A stretch of 64,000 nucleotides of DNA from contig NZ_JAKGCU010000012.1 of the NCBI RefSeq assembly GCF_021556435.1, forward strand, positions 62,001 to 126,000, in the 5' to 3' direction. Under the pieces are notes generated by a model that ran no database searches, was not told the origin of the DNA, and saw only the letters and a list, made by a program, of their open reading frames with translations. This DNA is from Gordonia tangerina (GTDB lineage: Bacteria; Actinomycetota; Actinomycetes; Mycobacteriales; Mycobacteriaceae). How positions within the stretch are numbered: position 1 is the first letter of the stretch; each line of letters starts with the position of its first letter. Shown piece after piece: positions 56,070-64,000 of this stretch. The position numbers and the translations under genes were made by a program.

Positions 56070-57512
56070 TCAGCGTTTGCGGCGTTGCTCGCGCTTGTCG
56101 CGCACCCGGACGTTGATCCGCACCGGCGAACCGTCGAAGTTGAACTCCTCGCGCAGTCGACGTTCCAGGAATCGACGGTAGCCGGCCTCCAGAAATCCGG
56201 TCGTGAACAACACGAACGTCGGCGGCCGGGTCGCGGCCTGGGTGGCGAACATGACCCGCGGCTGCCGCCCCCCACGCAGCGGTGGCGGTGTTGCGGCAAT
56301 CACCTCTTTGAGCCAGTTGTTCAACCGGCCGGTGGGAATTCGCTTGTCCCATGACTCCAACGCCCCGTCGAGTGCCGGCACCAGCTTCTGCACGGCACGT
56401 CCCGTGCTGGCCGAGATGTTGACCCGCCGCGCCCACGGCACCCGCGCCAAGTCGCGGTCGATCTCCTTGTCCAACTGGTAACGCCGGTCCTCGTCGACGA
56501 GATCCCACTTGTTGAATGCGATCACCAGCGCCCGGCCGCTCTCTATGATCATCGACAGCACCCGCAGGTCCTGCTCGGTGATCGGCTCCGACGCGTCGAT
56601 GAGCAGGATTGCGACCTCGGCCGCGTCGAGGGCGGCGCGTGTTCGCAGCGACGCATAGTACTCGTGCCCGCTGGCGGTGCGCACCTTGCGACGCAAGCCT
56701 GCCGTGTCGACGAACTGCCATGTCTCACCGCCGAGTTCGATCAACTCGTCCACCGGATCCACGGTCGTGCCGGCGACGTTGTCGACCACCGAGCGTTCGG
56801 CGCCGGCGAGCTTGTTCAGCAACGAGCTCTTGCCGACGTTGGGTTTTCCGACCAGCGCGACACGGCGTGGGCCGCCCAGTGCGGGCGCCTCGCGCGGTGT
56901 CTCGGGCAACATGTTGAGGATCACGTCGAGCAGATCCCCTGCGCCGCGGCCGTGTGCCGCCGACACCGGAAACGGCTCGCCCAGTCCCAGCGACCACAGC
57001 GTGGCGACATCGGCTTCGGCACGTTCACTGTCGATCTTGTTGGCCACCAGCACCACCGGCGTCTTCGACCGGCGCAGCACCCGCGCGACGGCTTCATCGG
57101 TACTCGTGGCGCCGACCGTTCCGTCGACCACCAACACAATGGCGTCGGCAGTCTGCATGGCGTATTCGGCCTGGGTGGCCACCGCCTGCTGCAGCCCCTT
57201 GGCATCGGGTTCCCAGCCGCCGGTGTCGACCACGGTGAATCGTCGACCCGACCAGCTCGCGGCATAGGACACGCGGTCCCGGGTCACGCCGGGGATATCC
57301 TCGACCACTGCCTCGCGACGCCCCAGAATACGGTTGACCAACGTCGATTTGCCCACGTTGGGGCGTCCGACGATGGCCACCACCGGCACCGGTGTGGCGT
57401 CGATCAGCTGCCCGTCGGCACCGAGATCGCCGAGCTCCCAATCGGACTCGTCATTCCAGGTTCCGTCACCGGGAAGGGTGAGTTCCTCCCCCACGCCACT
57501 GTGTTCGGTCAC
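56070..57512 (-). CDS. der: Ribosome-associated GTPase Der (EngA)
   Basis: Der is a double GTPase needed for 50S subunit assembly. The 480-residue protein has a first G domain (P-loop GRPNVGKST near residue 50), a second G domain ([10 protein letters not shown] near 227, with NKWDLVDE as G4) and the C-terminal KH-like domain ([29 protein letters not shown] end). The first about 40 residues are acidic. It overlaps cmk by 4 nt and is the last gene of the pyrG-der operon. Confidence 0.97.
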   Translation of the reverse strand: MTEHSGVGEELTLPGDGTWNDESDWELGDLGADGQLIDATPVPVVAIVGRPNVGKSTLVNRILGRREAVVEDIPGVTRDRVSYAASWSGRRFTVVDTGGWEPDAKGLQQAVATQAEYAMQTADAIVLVVDGTVGATSTDEAVARVLRRSKTPVVLVANKIDSERAEADVATLWSLGLGEPFPVSAAHGRGAGDLLDVILNMLPETPREAPALGGPRRVALVGKPNVGKSSLLNKLAGAERSVVDNVAGTTVDPVDELIELGGETWQFVDTAGLRRKVRTASGHEYYASLRTRAALDAAEVAILLIDASEPITEQDLRVLSMIIESGRALVIAFNKWDLVDEDRRYQLDKEIDRDLARVPWARRVNISASTGRAVQKLVPALDGALESWDKRIPTGRLNNWLKEVIAATPPPLRGGRQPRVMFATQAATRPPTFVLFTTGFLEAGYRRFLERRLREEFNFDGSPVRINVRVRDKREQRRKR

Positions 57513-58237
57513 GACTGCACTCCGATCCGGTCGCGGACCAGGCCGCCGAGAGTGTCGATCACCTGGTCGAGGGTCAGGTCGCTGGTGTCCACGATCACCG
57601 CGTCGTCTGCGGGCCGCAGCGGTGATACGGCACGCGTCGAGTCGAGGTGATCACGCCTATTGACGCTGACGAGCACCTCGTCGTAATCGCTCGGTCGACC
57701 GGCCGCGACATTCTGCTTGTGCCGACGGACCGCTCGCGCCTCGGGCGTCGCGGTGAGGAACACCTTCAGATCGGCGTCCGGGAAGACCACCGTGCCGATG
57801 TCGCGGCCCTCCACCACGACGAAAGCGCCCTGGGCTTCTCGGCGTTGGACCGCGACGAGTTTGGTGCGCACCGCCGCAACCGCAGATACCGCAGACACGG
57901 CGTCGGTCACCCGATCGGTACGGATGGCCGCAGAGACGTCGACACCGTCGAGATAACTCACGCAGCCGTGGTCGGCGATGTCGAGACGGATGTCGGCGCC
58001 ACGCACCACGTCCTCGATCGAGGGCAAGTCCTGCAGCGACACACCGGCATTCAATACCGCAAGGGTGGCGGCCCGGTACATCGCACCGGTATCGAGGACT
58101 CGCGCACCCACCCGATCGGCGAGTGCCTTGGACACCGTCGACTTGCCGGTGCCGGCCGGCCCGTCGAGAGCAATCACACGTGTGCCCGCTGCGTCGCCGT
58201 CACCCGGAGCGCCGCCGCGCACCGTTGCCTCGCTCAC
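57509..58237 (-). CDS. cmk: Cytidylate (CMP/dCMP) kinase
   Basis: CMP kinase phosphorylates CMP and dCMP with ATP. The 242-residue protein has the P-loop [18 protein letters not shown] (about residues 23-40), the substrate region [42 protein letters not shown], and the lid arginines in RAVRRHKQ. It overlaps rluB and der by 4 nt on either side. Confidence 0.97.
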   Translation of the reverse strand: MSEATVRGGAPGDGDAAGTRVIALDGPAGTGKSTVSKALADRVGARVLDTGAMYRAATLAVLNAGVSLQDLPSIEDVVRGADIRLDIADHGCVSYLDGVDVSAAIRTDRVTDAVSAVSAVAAVRTKLVAVQRREAQGAFVVVEGRDIGTVVFPDADLKVFLTATPEARAVRRHKQNVAAGRPSDYDEVLVSVNRRDHLDSTRAVSPLRPADDAVIVDTSDLTLDQVIDTLGGLVRDRIGVQS

Positions 58238-59250
58238 AGTCCGACCGCCTTGTACAACGCGCCGACCTCGTTCTTCCCGAGCACACGCAGACTGCCCGGG
58301 CGCTGCTCCCCCAACGCGACAGCGCCAACGTGAGTACGTACCAGCGCGGTCACCGGGAAACCGACCTCTTCCATCATCCTACGCACGATGCGGTTGCGTC
58401 CCTCATGCAATGTGATGCGCACCAACGACTGCCCCTCGTGGACCTCGACCGGCGTGAACGAGTCGACCGACACCGGCCCGTCTTCGAGTTCGACGCCGCC
58501 CTTGAGTACGCGGCCCAGCGAACGCGGCACCTCGCCGCGCAGCGTGGCCAGATACGTCTTCGGGATCTCATAAGAGGGATGCATCAGTCGGTGCGCGAGC
58601 TCGCCGTCGTTGGTGAGCAGCAGCAACCCCTCGGTGTCCGCGTCGAGCCGGCCCACGTGGAACAGCCGTTGCCCGGCCATCACCCGCTCGGCGACGATGT
58701 CGCCGACGCAGGGTCGACCCTGATCGTCGGACATCGTCGACTGCCAGCCCTTGGGCTTGTTGAGGGCCAGGTACTGCTTGTCTTCGTCGATGATGACGCG
58801 GGCCCCGTCCACCCGGATCACCGCGGTGTCCGGGTCGATGCGCAGGCCTTGTTCGGTGACGATCTCGCCGTCGACCTCCACGCGCCCGGCGGCGATGAGT
58901 TCCTCGGCCCCGCGCCGCGAGGCCACCCCGGCCGCAGCGAGAACCTTCTGCAACCGCACACCGTCGCTGACGTAGGTGGCGCCGGATTCGGCGGCCTGGA
59001 CGTCGACGTTTTGATGTCGTGCAGGTTTGGCGTTGTTGAGCCGCACCTTGCCCGACGTCACGTCGGGTTTCGACGAACCCTTGCGGTGGGTCTTCTTCGT
59101 GGAGCCACCCGCGACCTGCGGGTTTCGTTTGGCCGCACCTTTGGCCCCTGCGCCCTTGGCGCCGGCCTTGCGGGTCGTCTTGCCCGTGTTTTGACCGCGC
59201 GCCGACTTCTTGCGCGGGCCCGGTGTGCCGTCTCGGCTAGCGGATGCCAT
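58234..59250 (-). CDS. rluB: 23S rRNA pseudouridine synthase RluB-type with long basic N-terminus
   Basis: The 338-residue protein has an S4 RNA-binding domain (about 100-145, [22 protein letters not shown]) and the pseudouridine synthase domain with the catalytic Asp in [23 protein letters not shown] and [23 protein letters not shown]. RluB makes pseudouridine 2605 in 23S rRNA (E. coli numbering). The first about 80 residues are a Lys/Ala/Gly-rich tail ([20 protein letters not shown]), probably RNA-binding. It begins 4 nt after scpB and overlaps cmk by 4 nt. Confidence 0.94.
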   Translation of the reverse strand: MASASRDGTPGPRKKSARGQNTGKTTRKAGAKGAGAKGAAKRNPQVAGGSTKKTHRKGSSKPDVTSGKVRLNNAKPARHQNVDVQAAESGATYVSDGVRLQKVLAAAGVASRRGAEELIAAGRVEVDGEIVTEQGLRIDPDTAVIRVDGARVIIDEDKQYLALNKPKGWQSTMSDDQGRPCVGDIVAERVMAGQRLFHVGRLDADTEGLLLLTNDGELAHRLMHPSYEIPKTYLATLRGEVPRSLGRVLKGGVELEDGPVSVDSFTPVEVHEGQSLVRITLHEGRNRIVRRMMEEVGFPVTALVRTHVGAVALGEQRPGSLRVLGKNEVGALYKAVGL

Positions 59251-59254
59251 GTCA

Positions 59255-60001
59255 TCAATCCTGATCGTCGGTGCCTGAATCGGGCGCCGACCGGTCGTCG
59301 ACGTCCGATCCGGACGAGATGTTCTCTGTCGAGTCTGACCGGTGAGCACCGAGTTTGGCGAATCGTGGATCCGACGAGATCTCGTCATCGAGGTCGTCGA
59401 TGACGTCGACGTCGGGAAGTAGCGGAGCCAGGTCCGGGAGCTCGGACAGCGATGCCAGGCCGAGGCGTTCGAGGAACAATTCGGTCGTCGCATATGTGAT
59501 CGCACTGGTCTGCGGGTCGGCCCCCACCTCGCTGATGAGGCCGCGGGCAACCAAGGTACGGATCACACCGTCGACGTTGACGCCGCGGATCGCGCTCACC
59601 CGCGCTCGGGTCACCGGCTGCCGGTAGGCGACCACTGCCAGCGTCTCCAGGGCGGCGCGGGTGAGCTTCGACCGGGCCCCGTCGAGCAACAACCGCTCGA
59701 CATACGGCGCGTACTCGGCTCGCGTGTAGTAGCGCCAACCGTCACCGGCGTAACGCAGATCCATGCCGCTGTTGGCAGTGGTGAGCTCCTCTGACATCCG
59801 GGTCACCATCGTTCGGACGCGGGCTGGATCCTCATCCACCGCCGAGGCGAGTTCCGCCACGGTCGCCGGGGTGTCGACCACTAGCAGAACCGCCTCGAGG
59901 GCGGATCGCAGACGAGCATCGGTGAGCGCGGGTTCGGCGTTCTCGGCGAACAGTGCCTGCTCGGTCGCCGGGTCCGCGGCGGCGTCTGTCTGGTCGGTCA
60001 T
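59255..60001 (-). CDS. scpB: Segregation and condensation protein B
   Basis: ScpB is the kite subunit of the SMC-ScpAB condensin. The 248-residue protein has two winged helices: ALTDARLRSALEAVLLVVDTPATVAELASAVDED and RAALETLAVVAYRQPVTRARVSAIRGVNVDGVIRTLVARGLI, followed by YATTELFLERLGLASLSELPDL and an acidic tail. ATG at 60001 overlaps the scpA stop in ATGA. Confidence 0.96.
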   Translation of the reverse strand: MTDQTDAAADPATEQALFAENAEPALTDARLRSALEAVLLVVDTPATVAELASAVDEDPARVRTMVTRMSEELTTANSGMDLRYAGDGWRYYTRAEYAPYVERLLLDGARSKLTRAALETLAVVAYRQPVTRARVSAIRGVNVDGVIRTLVARGLISEVGADPQTSAITYATTELFLERLGLASLSELPDLAPLLPDVDVIDDLDDEISSDPRFAKLGAHRSDSTENISSGSDVDDRSAPDSGTDDQD

Positions 60002-60939
60002 CCGTAGTCCTCTGCGGTGTCCATACTCAATTCCTCCACGGTGCGGTCCCCTGTCCAACTGACCCGCAGGTCGCCGAGGGCCTCGGGTTGCTCGAACGCG
60101 ACGGCCCGCTCGCGGTACAACTCGAGTAGGCCCAGGAAACTTCCGACCACCTCCAGCCCGTCGGCACATTCGACGGTCAGGTCGTGAAAGGTCAGCCATG
60201 CACCGGGGTGGGCGGTGAGCAGATCGGCGATCCGGCGGGCTTGTGCGGGAACCGACACCCGATGGCTGTCATGCAGATGATCCAATCCGACCGTCGGTGT
60301 GGGGCGGGGTGTGAACGCGGACGCGGCCACACCGGCGAATCCGCGGACGTCCACCCCGAGCGTGACCTCGGGCAACAGCTCCTCGAACTGCTTCTCGAGC
60401 GACACCGAACGCGGATAGCGTTGCAGCGCTGCTGCTTCCAGCTCGCCGAACAGAGCGGCCACCTGCTTGTAGGCGCGGTACTGGAGGAGGCGGGCGAACA
60501 GCAGGTCGCGCGCTTCGAGCAACGCCAGATCCTCGGGGTCGTCGACCTCTCCGGACGGCAGCAGCCGAGCGGCCTTGAGGTCGAGCAGGGTCGCGGCGAC
60601 CACCAGGAATTCGGTGGTCTGCTCGAGTCCCACCTCGGCGCCCAGGTCACGCGTGTAGGCGATGAAGTCGTCGGTCACCTCGTGCAGGGCCACCTCGGTG
60701 ACGTCGAGGCGATGCTGGCTGATCAGGTTGAGCAGCAGGTCGAACGGACCCTCGAAGTTGGGTAGGCGCACCTGGAAGCCGGTCGGCTTCTCCTCGGACC
60801 CCTCAGGCCCCCCCGTATCCGGTTGACTGGGCGCCGTTTCCGGTCGACTGGGCAGCCGATCGGCGGCGGCCGGATCGCTGACGTCGGCTGCGATGGTCTC
60901 GACCGCGGCCGGGTCGGCACCGGGCGAGCCGTCGGTCAT
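59998..60939 (-). CDS. scpA: Segregation and condensation protein A
   Basis: ScpA is the kleisin that bridges SMC heads. The 313-residue protein has an acidic, poorly conserved first 50 residues, then the kleisin N-domain FQVRLPNFEGPFDLLLNLISQHRLDVTEVALHEV and LVVAATLLDLKAARLLP, and a C-terminal winged helix for SMC. It overlaps parA and scpB by 4 nt each. Confidence 0.96.
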   Translation of the reverse strand: MTDGSPGADPAAVETIAADVSDPAAADRLPSRPETAPSQPDTGGPEGSEEKPTGFQVRLPNFEGPFDLLLNLISQHRLDVTEVALHEVTDDFIAYTRDLGAEVGLEQTTEFLVVAATLLDLKAARLLPSGEVDDPEDLALLEARDLLFARLLQYRAYKQVAALFGELEAAALQRYPRSVSLEKQFEELLPEVTLGVDVRGFAGVAASAFTPRPTPTVGLDHLHDSHRVSVPAQARRIADLLTAHPGAWLTFHDLTVECADGLEVVGSFLGLLELYRERAVAFEQPEALGDLRVSWTGDRTVEELSMDTAEDYG

Positions 60940-62000
60940 GCCGATTCGTCGTCGCGGGCGATGACCTCGCGCGCCAGCGCACGATACGCGTTCGCGCCCG
61001 CCGACTTGGGCGCCCAGGAGGTGATCGGTTCACCAGCCACGCTGGTCTCCGGGAACCGCACAGTGCGACTGATCACCGTGTCGTAGACGGCATCGCCGAA
61101 TACCTCGACGACTCGCGACATCACCTCACGCGAATGCAGCGTGCGGGCGTCGAACATGGTGACGAGAATGCCGCCCAAGGTCAGTCGGGGGTTGAGCCGG
61201 TCGCGCACCTTGTCCACAGTGTCGGTCAGCAAGGCGAGCCCGCGCAGGCTGAAGTACTCACATTCCATCGGGATGATGACGGTGTCCGCGCAGGCCAGCG
61301 CGTTGACCGTGAGCAGCCCCAGCGACGGCTGACAGTCGATGAGGACGAAATCGTAACGGTCGAGCACCGGATGCAGCGCACGTCCCAATGACTGCTCGCG
61401 GCCCACCTCGGTGACCAGCTGGATCTCGGCGGCCGACAGGTCGATGTTGCTCGGCAACAGATCCAGGCCCTCGACACGCGTACGCATCAGGACGTCGTCG
61501 GTTGCCGCCTGCGGCGGGACGAGAAGGTTGTAGACGGTCTGCTCGAGTTCGTGATGTGGCACGCCGAGCCCGGCCGACAACGCGCCCTGCGGGTCGAGAT
61601 CCACCAGCAGCACCCGGCGCCCGCATTCTGCCAGGGCGGCGCCGAGGTTGATCGTCGACGTCGTCTTGCCGACGCCGCCCTTCTGGTTGCACACCGCGAC
61701 GACCGTGGCCGGACCGTGCCGGTCGAGTGGTCTCGGATCCGGGATCTCCCGGTACGGGCGGCCGGTGGGCCCGATCTCGTTGTGGTGCTCGGCGTCCTCG
61801 TCCGAGTCGTGCGACGGCGAGACCGGTATGCGGTACTGCTCGTGGGCGGCTGACCGCGGTGCCCCCGGGGTGCTCACGTGTCCGCAGCTCCCTTCATTTT
61901 TCTCGACCGCAACGCGTTCCTGCCAGCCTAGTGGGTCGGATGCCTGATCCTGCGGAGCATCGCCGATGGAAAACAGGGCGTCCTGCCGATCGGCGCTCAC
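60936..62000 (-). CDS. parA: ParA/Soj-type chromosome-partitioning ATPase
   Basis: The 354-residue protein has the deviant Walker [24 protein letters not shown] (about 104-126), [18 protein letters not shown], and [16 protein letters not shown], typical of ParA/Soj. It corresponds to Rv1708, a ParA-like protein beside ScpAB and distinct from the ParA at the origin; no parB is in the window. ATG at 62000 overlaps the xerD stop in ATGA; a GTG at 61877 would remove the 41-residue N-terminal extension. Confidence 0.92.
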   Translation of the reverse strand: MSADRQDALFSIGDAPQDQASDPLGWQERVAVEKNEGSCGHVSTPGAPRSAAHEQYRIPVSPSHDSDEDAEHHNEIGPTGRPYREIPDPRPLDRHGPATVVAVCNQKGGVGKTTSTINLGAALAECGRRVLLVDLDPQGALSAGLGVPHHELEQTVYNLLVPPQAATDDVLMRTRVEGLDLLPSNIDLSAAEIQLVTEVGREQSLGRALHPVLDRYDFVLIDCQPSLGLLTVNALACADTVIIPMECEYFSLRGLALLTDTVDKVRDRLNPRLTLGGILVTMFDARTLHSREVMSRVVEVFGDAVYDTVISRTVRFPETSVAGEPITSWAPKSAGANAYRALAREVIARDDESA

Positions 62001-62938
62001 CGGGCCCGCGGATGGGCCGTGGCGTACACCTCACGCATGGTGTTCACCGTCACCAATGTGTACACCTGGGTGGTCGTCACCGAGGCGTGACCGAGGAGCT
62101 CCTGGACCACACGTACGTCGGCACCACCGTCGAGCAGATGGGTGGCGAAGCTGTGGCGCAGAGTGTGCGGCGACACCGCGGTGTCGAGTCCGGCCCGTTG
62201 CGCCGCGTCGACGAGCACCTGCCACGCACTCTGCCGCGACAGCCGCCCTCCGCGCACGTTCAGGAACAGTGCCGGTTCCGATCGGCGGACCAACGTGGGA
62301 CGGCCACGTACGAGGTACGCCTCGAGGGCCTCGACCGCGGGACCACCGACGGGCACCACCCGTTCCTTGCCCCCCTTGCCGCGCAGCCGCACCGCCCGGG
62401 CGTCGGTGTCGATGTCGTCGACGTCCAGCGAGGTCGCCTCCGAGATGCGCGCGCCGCAGCTGTAGAGCAACTCGAGCAACGCTCGATCCCGAAGTCCGCG
62501 CGGCTGATCGTCGGCACCGGCGGACTCCAGGATCGCCAGCACGTCGTCGACGGGCAGTGATTTGGGTAGCCGACGCGCGGGGCGCGGCGGCCGCACCGCG
62601 TGTGCGACGTCGGTGGTCACGATGCCCTCGGCAGTCGCGAACTTGTGGAACCCTCGCACCGCCACCAGCGTTCGCGCGATGGAGCTGTCGGCGAGCGGGC
62701 TGAGCCCGGCGTCGGGGTCACCGCGCCGCAGTTCGACGAGGAATTCGCGGACATCATCAGTGGCCACTTCGTCGAGTCCGTCGATCCCGCGCGCGTTCAG
62801 GAACTGCTCGTAGCGCGCGAGATCACGTCGGTAGGAGTTGACCGTGTTGGGCGCCGCCCCGCGCTCCACCGTCAGATGGTCCAGATAACGGGTCACGTGC
62901 TCGGCGGCGGTGTCGGTGGGCACGGTGGCAGCACTCAC
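61997..62938 (-). CDS. xerD: Tyrosine recombinase XerD
   Basis: XerD works with XerC at dif to resolve chromosome dimers. The 313-residue protein has the SAM-like N-domain ([29 protein letters not shown]) and a catalytic domain with the first Arg in [13 protein letters not shown], the [12 protein letters not shown] box, and [13 protein letters not shown] with the catalytic Tyr. Its place in the pyrG-parA operon equals Rv1701, so it is housekeeping and not a mobile-element integrase. GTG at 62938 overlaps the Nudix gene stop in GTGA. Confidence 0.95.
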   Translation of the reverse strand: MSAATVPTDTAAEHVTRYLDHLTVERGAAPNTVNSYRRDLARYEQFLNARGIDGLDEVATDDVREFLVELRRGDPDAGLSPLADSSIARTLVAVRGFHKFATAEGIVTTDVAHAVRPPRPARRLPKSLPVDDVLAILESAGADDQPRGLRDRALLELLYSCGARISEATSLDVDDIDTDARAVRLRGKGGKERVVPVGGPAVEALEAYLVRGRPTLVRRSEPALFLNVRGGRLSRQSAWQVLVDAAQRAGLDTAVSPHTLRHSFATHLLDGGADVRVVQELLGHASVTTTQVYTLVTVNTMREVYATAHPRAR

Positions 62939-63597
62939 CGCGTGGGCCGGCGCTCGCGCAGCGCCGTCGGTTCGTCCGGCCACGGCGCGGTGACCGCACG
63001 CAGCGTGGCGCCGCGCGCCTCGGCGGCGGCGACCGCGAGGATCCCGGCGACACTCGTCGCGTTGACGATCTCTCCGGCGAGCACACGGTCGACCGCGTCG
63101 TCGAGCGCTACCCATTCCACCGCCATGTCGGCCTCCTCGTCGTGGCGCTCTGCGGTATCGACGACCCGCACACCCTCGGCGAGGTAGAGCCGCAACGCCT
63201 CATCGGTGAATCCCGGGGATAGCGCCAGATCGACGAGCACCTGCCAACGGTCGGCGGCCAGATCCACCTCCTCGGCTAGTTCGCGCTGCGCGGCCTCCAG
63301 GGGCGTCTCGTCGGGGCCTGCGTCGAGCAGACCGGCCGGAAGTTCCAACAGTCGCCGACCGATCGGATGCCGGTACTGGCGCACCATCGCGATGCGTCCC
63401 TGTTCGTCACGCGCCACCACGGCGACCGCGCCGTAGTGTTCCACCACCTCACGTTCGGCGACACGGCCTCCCGGCATCTGCACGTCGTCGACGCGCAGGG
63501 TCACGATCGCACCGTCGTAGACGGTGCGGGTGCCCCGCACGGTGAACTCGTGGCCGCCCGGCGCGTCTGGGCCGTCGGCCGCAGCCCTGCCGCTCAA
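62935..63597 (-). CDS. Nudix hydrolase, ADP-ribose pyrophosphatase-like (Rv1700-like)
   Basis: The 220-residue protein has the Nudix box [25 protein letters not shown] with the REL-AEE core at about residues 106-122, and the ADPRase features [12 protein letters not shown] and [17 protein letters not shown] before it. The Rv1700 enzyme hydrolyses ADP-ribose to AMP and ribose 5-phosphate, usually as a dimer. It starts with TTG at 63597 overlapping the pyrG stop in TTGA and overlaps xerD by 4 nt. Confidence 0.92.
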   Translation of the reverse strand: MSGRAAADGPDAPGGHEFTVRGTRTVYDGAIVTLRVDDVQMPGGRVAEREVVEHYGAVAVVARDEQGRIAMVRQYRHPIGRRLLELPAGLLDAGPDETPLEAAQRELAEEVDLAADRWQVLVDLALSPGFTDEALRLYLAEGVRVVDTAERHDEEADMAVEWVALDDAVDRVLAGEIVNATSVAGILAVAAAEARGATLRAVTAPWPDEPTALRERRPTR

Positions 63598-64000
63598 GCG
63601 CTGGGTTCCCGGTCACCGACTTCGTCCGCGCCGGCGAGCTCGGTACCCGATATCTCGTCGATCGCAGCAGCATCGTCGGCCGACTGGTCGTCGTAGTCGC
63701 CGAGATCGACAGGCAGACGTTCCTCGGCCTTGTATTTCAGGGCAGCCTCGATGAACGAGCGGAACAGCGGATGCGGCCGGGTGGGCCGGCTCTTGAGCTC
63801 CGGGTGCGCCTGAGTGGCCACGAGGAACGGATGCACCGACTTCGGGTACTCGACGAACTCCACCAGGTGTCCGTCCGGTGAGGTGCCGGAGAAAACCAGA
63901 CCCGCCGCCGCGATCTTGTCCCGATAGGAGTTGTTCACCTCGTAGCGATGACGGTGACGTTCGGATACCTCGGTGGCACCGTACGACCGCGCCACGACGC
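63594..64000 (-). CDS. pyrG: CTP synthase, C-terminal part (runs off right edge)
   Basis: Only the last about 135 residues are present. The sequence [21 protein letters not shown] then [42 protein letters not shown] is the end of the glutamine amidotransferase domain; HPE in AQAHPEL-type context supplies the triad His and Glu. An acidic tail follows. CTP synthase makes CTP from UTP and glutamine. It heads the chain of overlapping genes seen to its left. Confidence 0.96.
   Translation of the reverse strand, partial: VVARSYGATEVSERHRHRYEVNNSYRDKIAAAGLVFSGTSPDGHLVEFVEYPKSVHPFLVATQAHPELKSRPTRPHPLFRSFIEAALKYKAEERLPVDLGDYDDQSADDAAAIDEISGTELAGADEVGDREPSA

Noticed and set aside
61997..62938. Phage or island integrase
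   Set aside because: Gene context (Nudix, parA, scpA) is the conserved housekeeping xerD locus, and no att-like duplication of the tRNA-Pro gene was found.

Overview
This is one contiguous stretch of a high-GC actinobacterial chromosome. Gene content and order match mycolic-acid actinobacteria (Mycobacteriales) closely. One block runs blaI, M56 peptidase, gnd, guaB1, two CNNM/CBS membrane proteins, glcB, gcvP, resR, DUF151 nuclease, ftsR, garA, gcvH, pgsA2, secA2, which corresponds to the M. tuberculosis Rv1847-Rv1821 neighbourhood. A second block runs pyrG, Nudix, xerD, parA, scpA, scpB, rluB, cmk, der, corresponding to Rv1699-Rv1713. In M. tuberculosis these blocks lie apart; here about 32 kb of less conserved genes separates them. 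The intervening genes and the REP-type repeats suggest Gordonia or a near relative. The genus is an inference; the order is well supported. I saw no rRNA, CRISPR array, insertion sequence or prophage. There is one tRNA gene, tRNA-Pro(GGG).

Layout. 1-3010: a truncated aldolase-like gene and a thioesterase (minus), divergent from a BlaI repressor and an M56 membrane peptidase. 3080-12959: central metabolism and membrane proteins (6-phosphogluconate dehydrogenase, GuaB1, two CNNM proteins, malate synthase G, a membrane-anchored solute-binding-like protein). 12960-13280: REP-like element and a 40-bp tandem array. 13280-23677 (mostly minus): glycine cleavage P protein behind a tandem glycine riboswitch, the MerR regulators ResR and FtsR, GarA, GcvH, a phospholipid synthase and SecA2. 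23932-28749: META protein, malate dehydrogenase, PPK2, a pyruvyltransferase-like protein, DUF503, Mug. 28875-33659: a BTAD/AAA regulator split by a frameshift and a flavin oxidase. 33686-46382: mixed accessory genes, including a split YgaP-like pair under a CsoR-type operator and an operon led by a serine recombinase that has lost its catalytic serine. 46472-49719: PEP synthase and its regulatory kinase. 49793-55472: an F420-type reductase, YnfA, a RES/MbcA toxin-antitoxin pair, a methyltransferase coupled to a 54-residue DivIVA-domain protein, a bacterial sodium channel and a secreted protein. 55549-64000 (minus): tRNA-Pro, then der back to pyrG, nearly all joined by exact 4-nt overlaps.

How it works together. 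The metabolic genes cover glycine cleavage, the glyoxylate shunt, malate oxidation, gluconeogenic PEP synthesis and NADPH supply; GarA, encoded beside gcvH, is the known phospho-switch on 2-oxoglutarate metabolism in mycobacteria. The right-hand operon couples nucleotide supply, chromosome segregation (ParA, ScpAB, XerD) and ribosome assembly (Der, RluB). Several genes have a TANNNT -10 hexamer 6-7 nt before the start codon, which is the arrangement of leaderless mRNAs.

Least explained: (i) the inactive serine recombinase at 43249 with tandem TTTTGAGATA boxes on its own promoter; (ii) a 40-residue KxRVTG-repeat protein at 34154-34276; (iii) the CsoR/CstR-type operator before a DUF2892 gene facing a rhodanese lipoprotein; (iv) the start-codon-masking helix below the glycine riboswitch. 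All functions are read from sequence alone.
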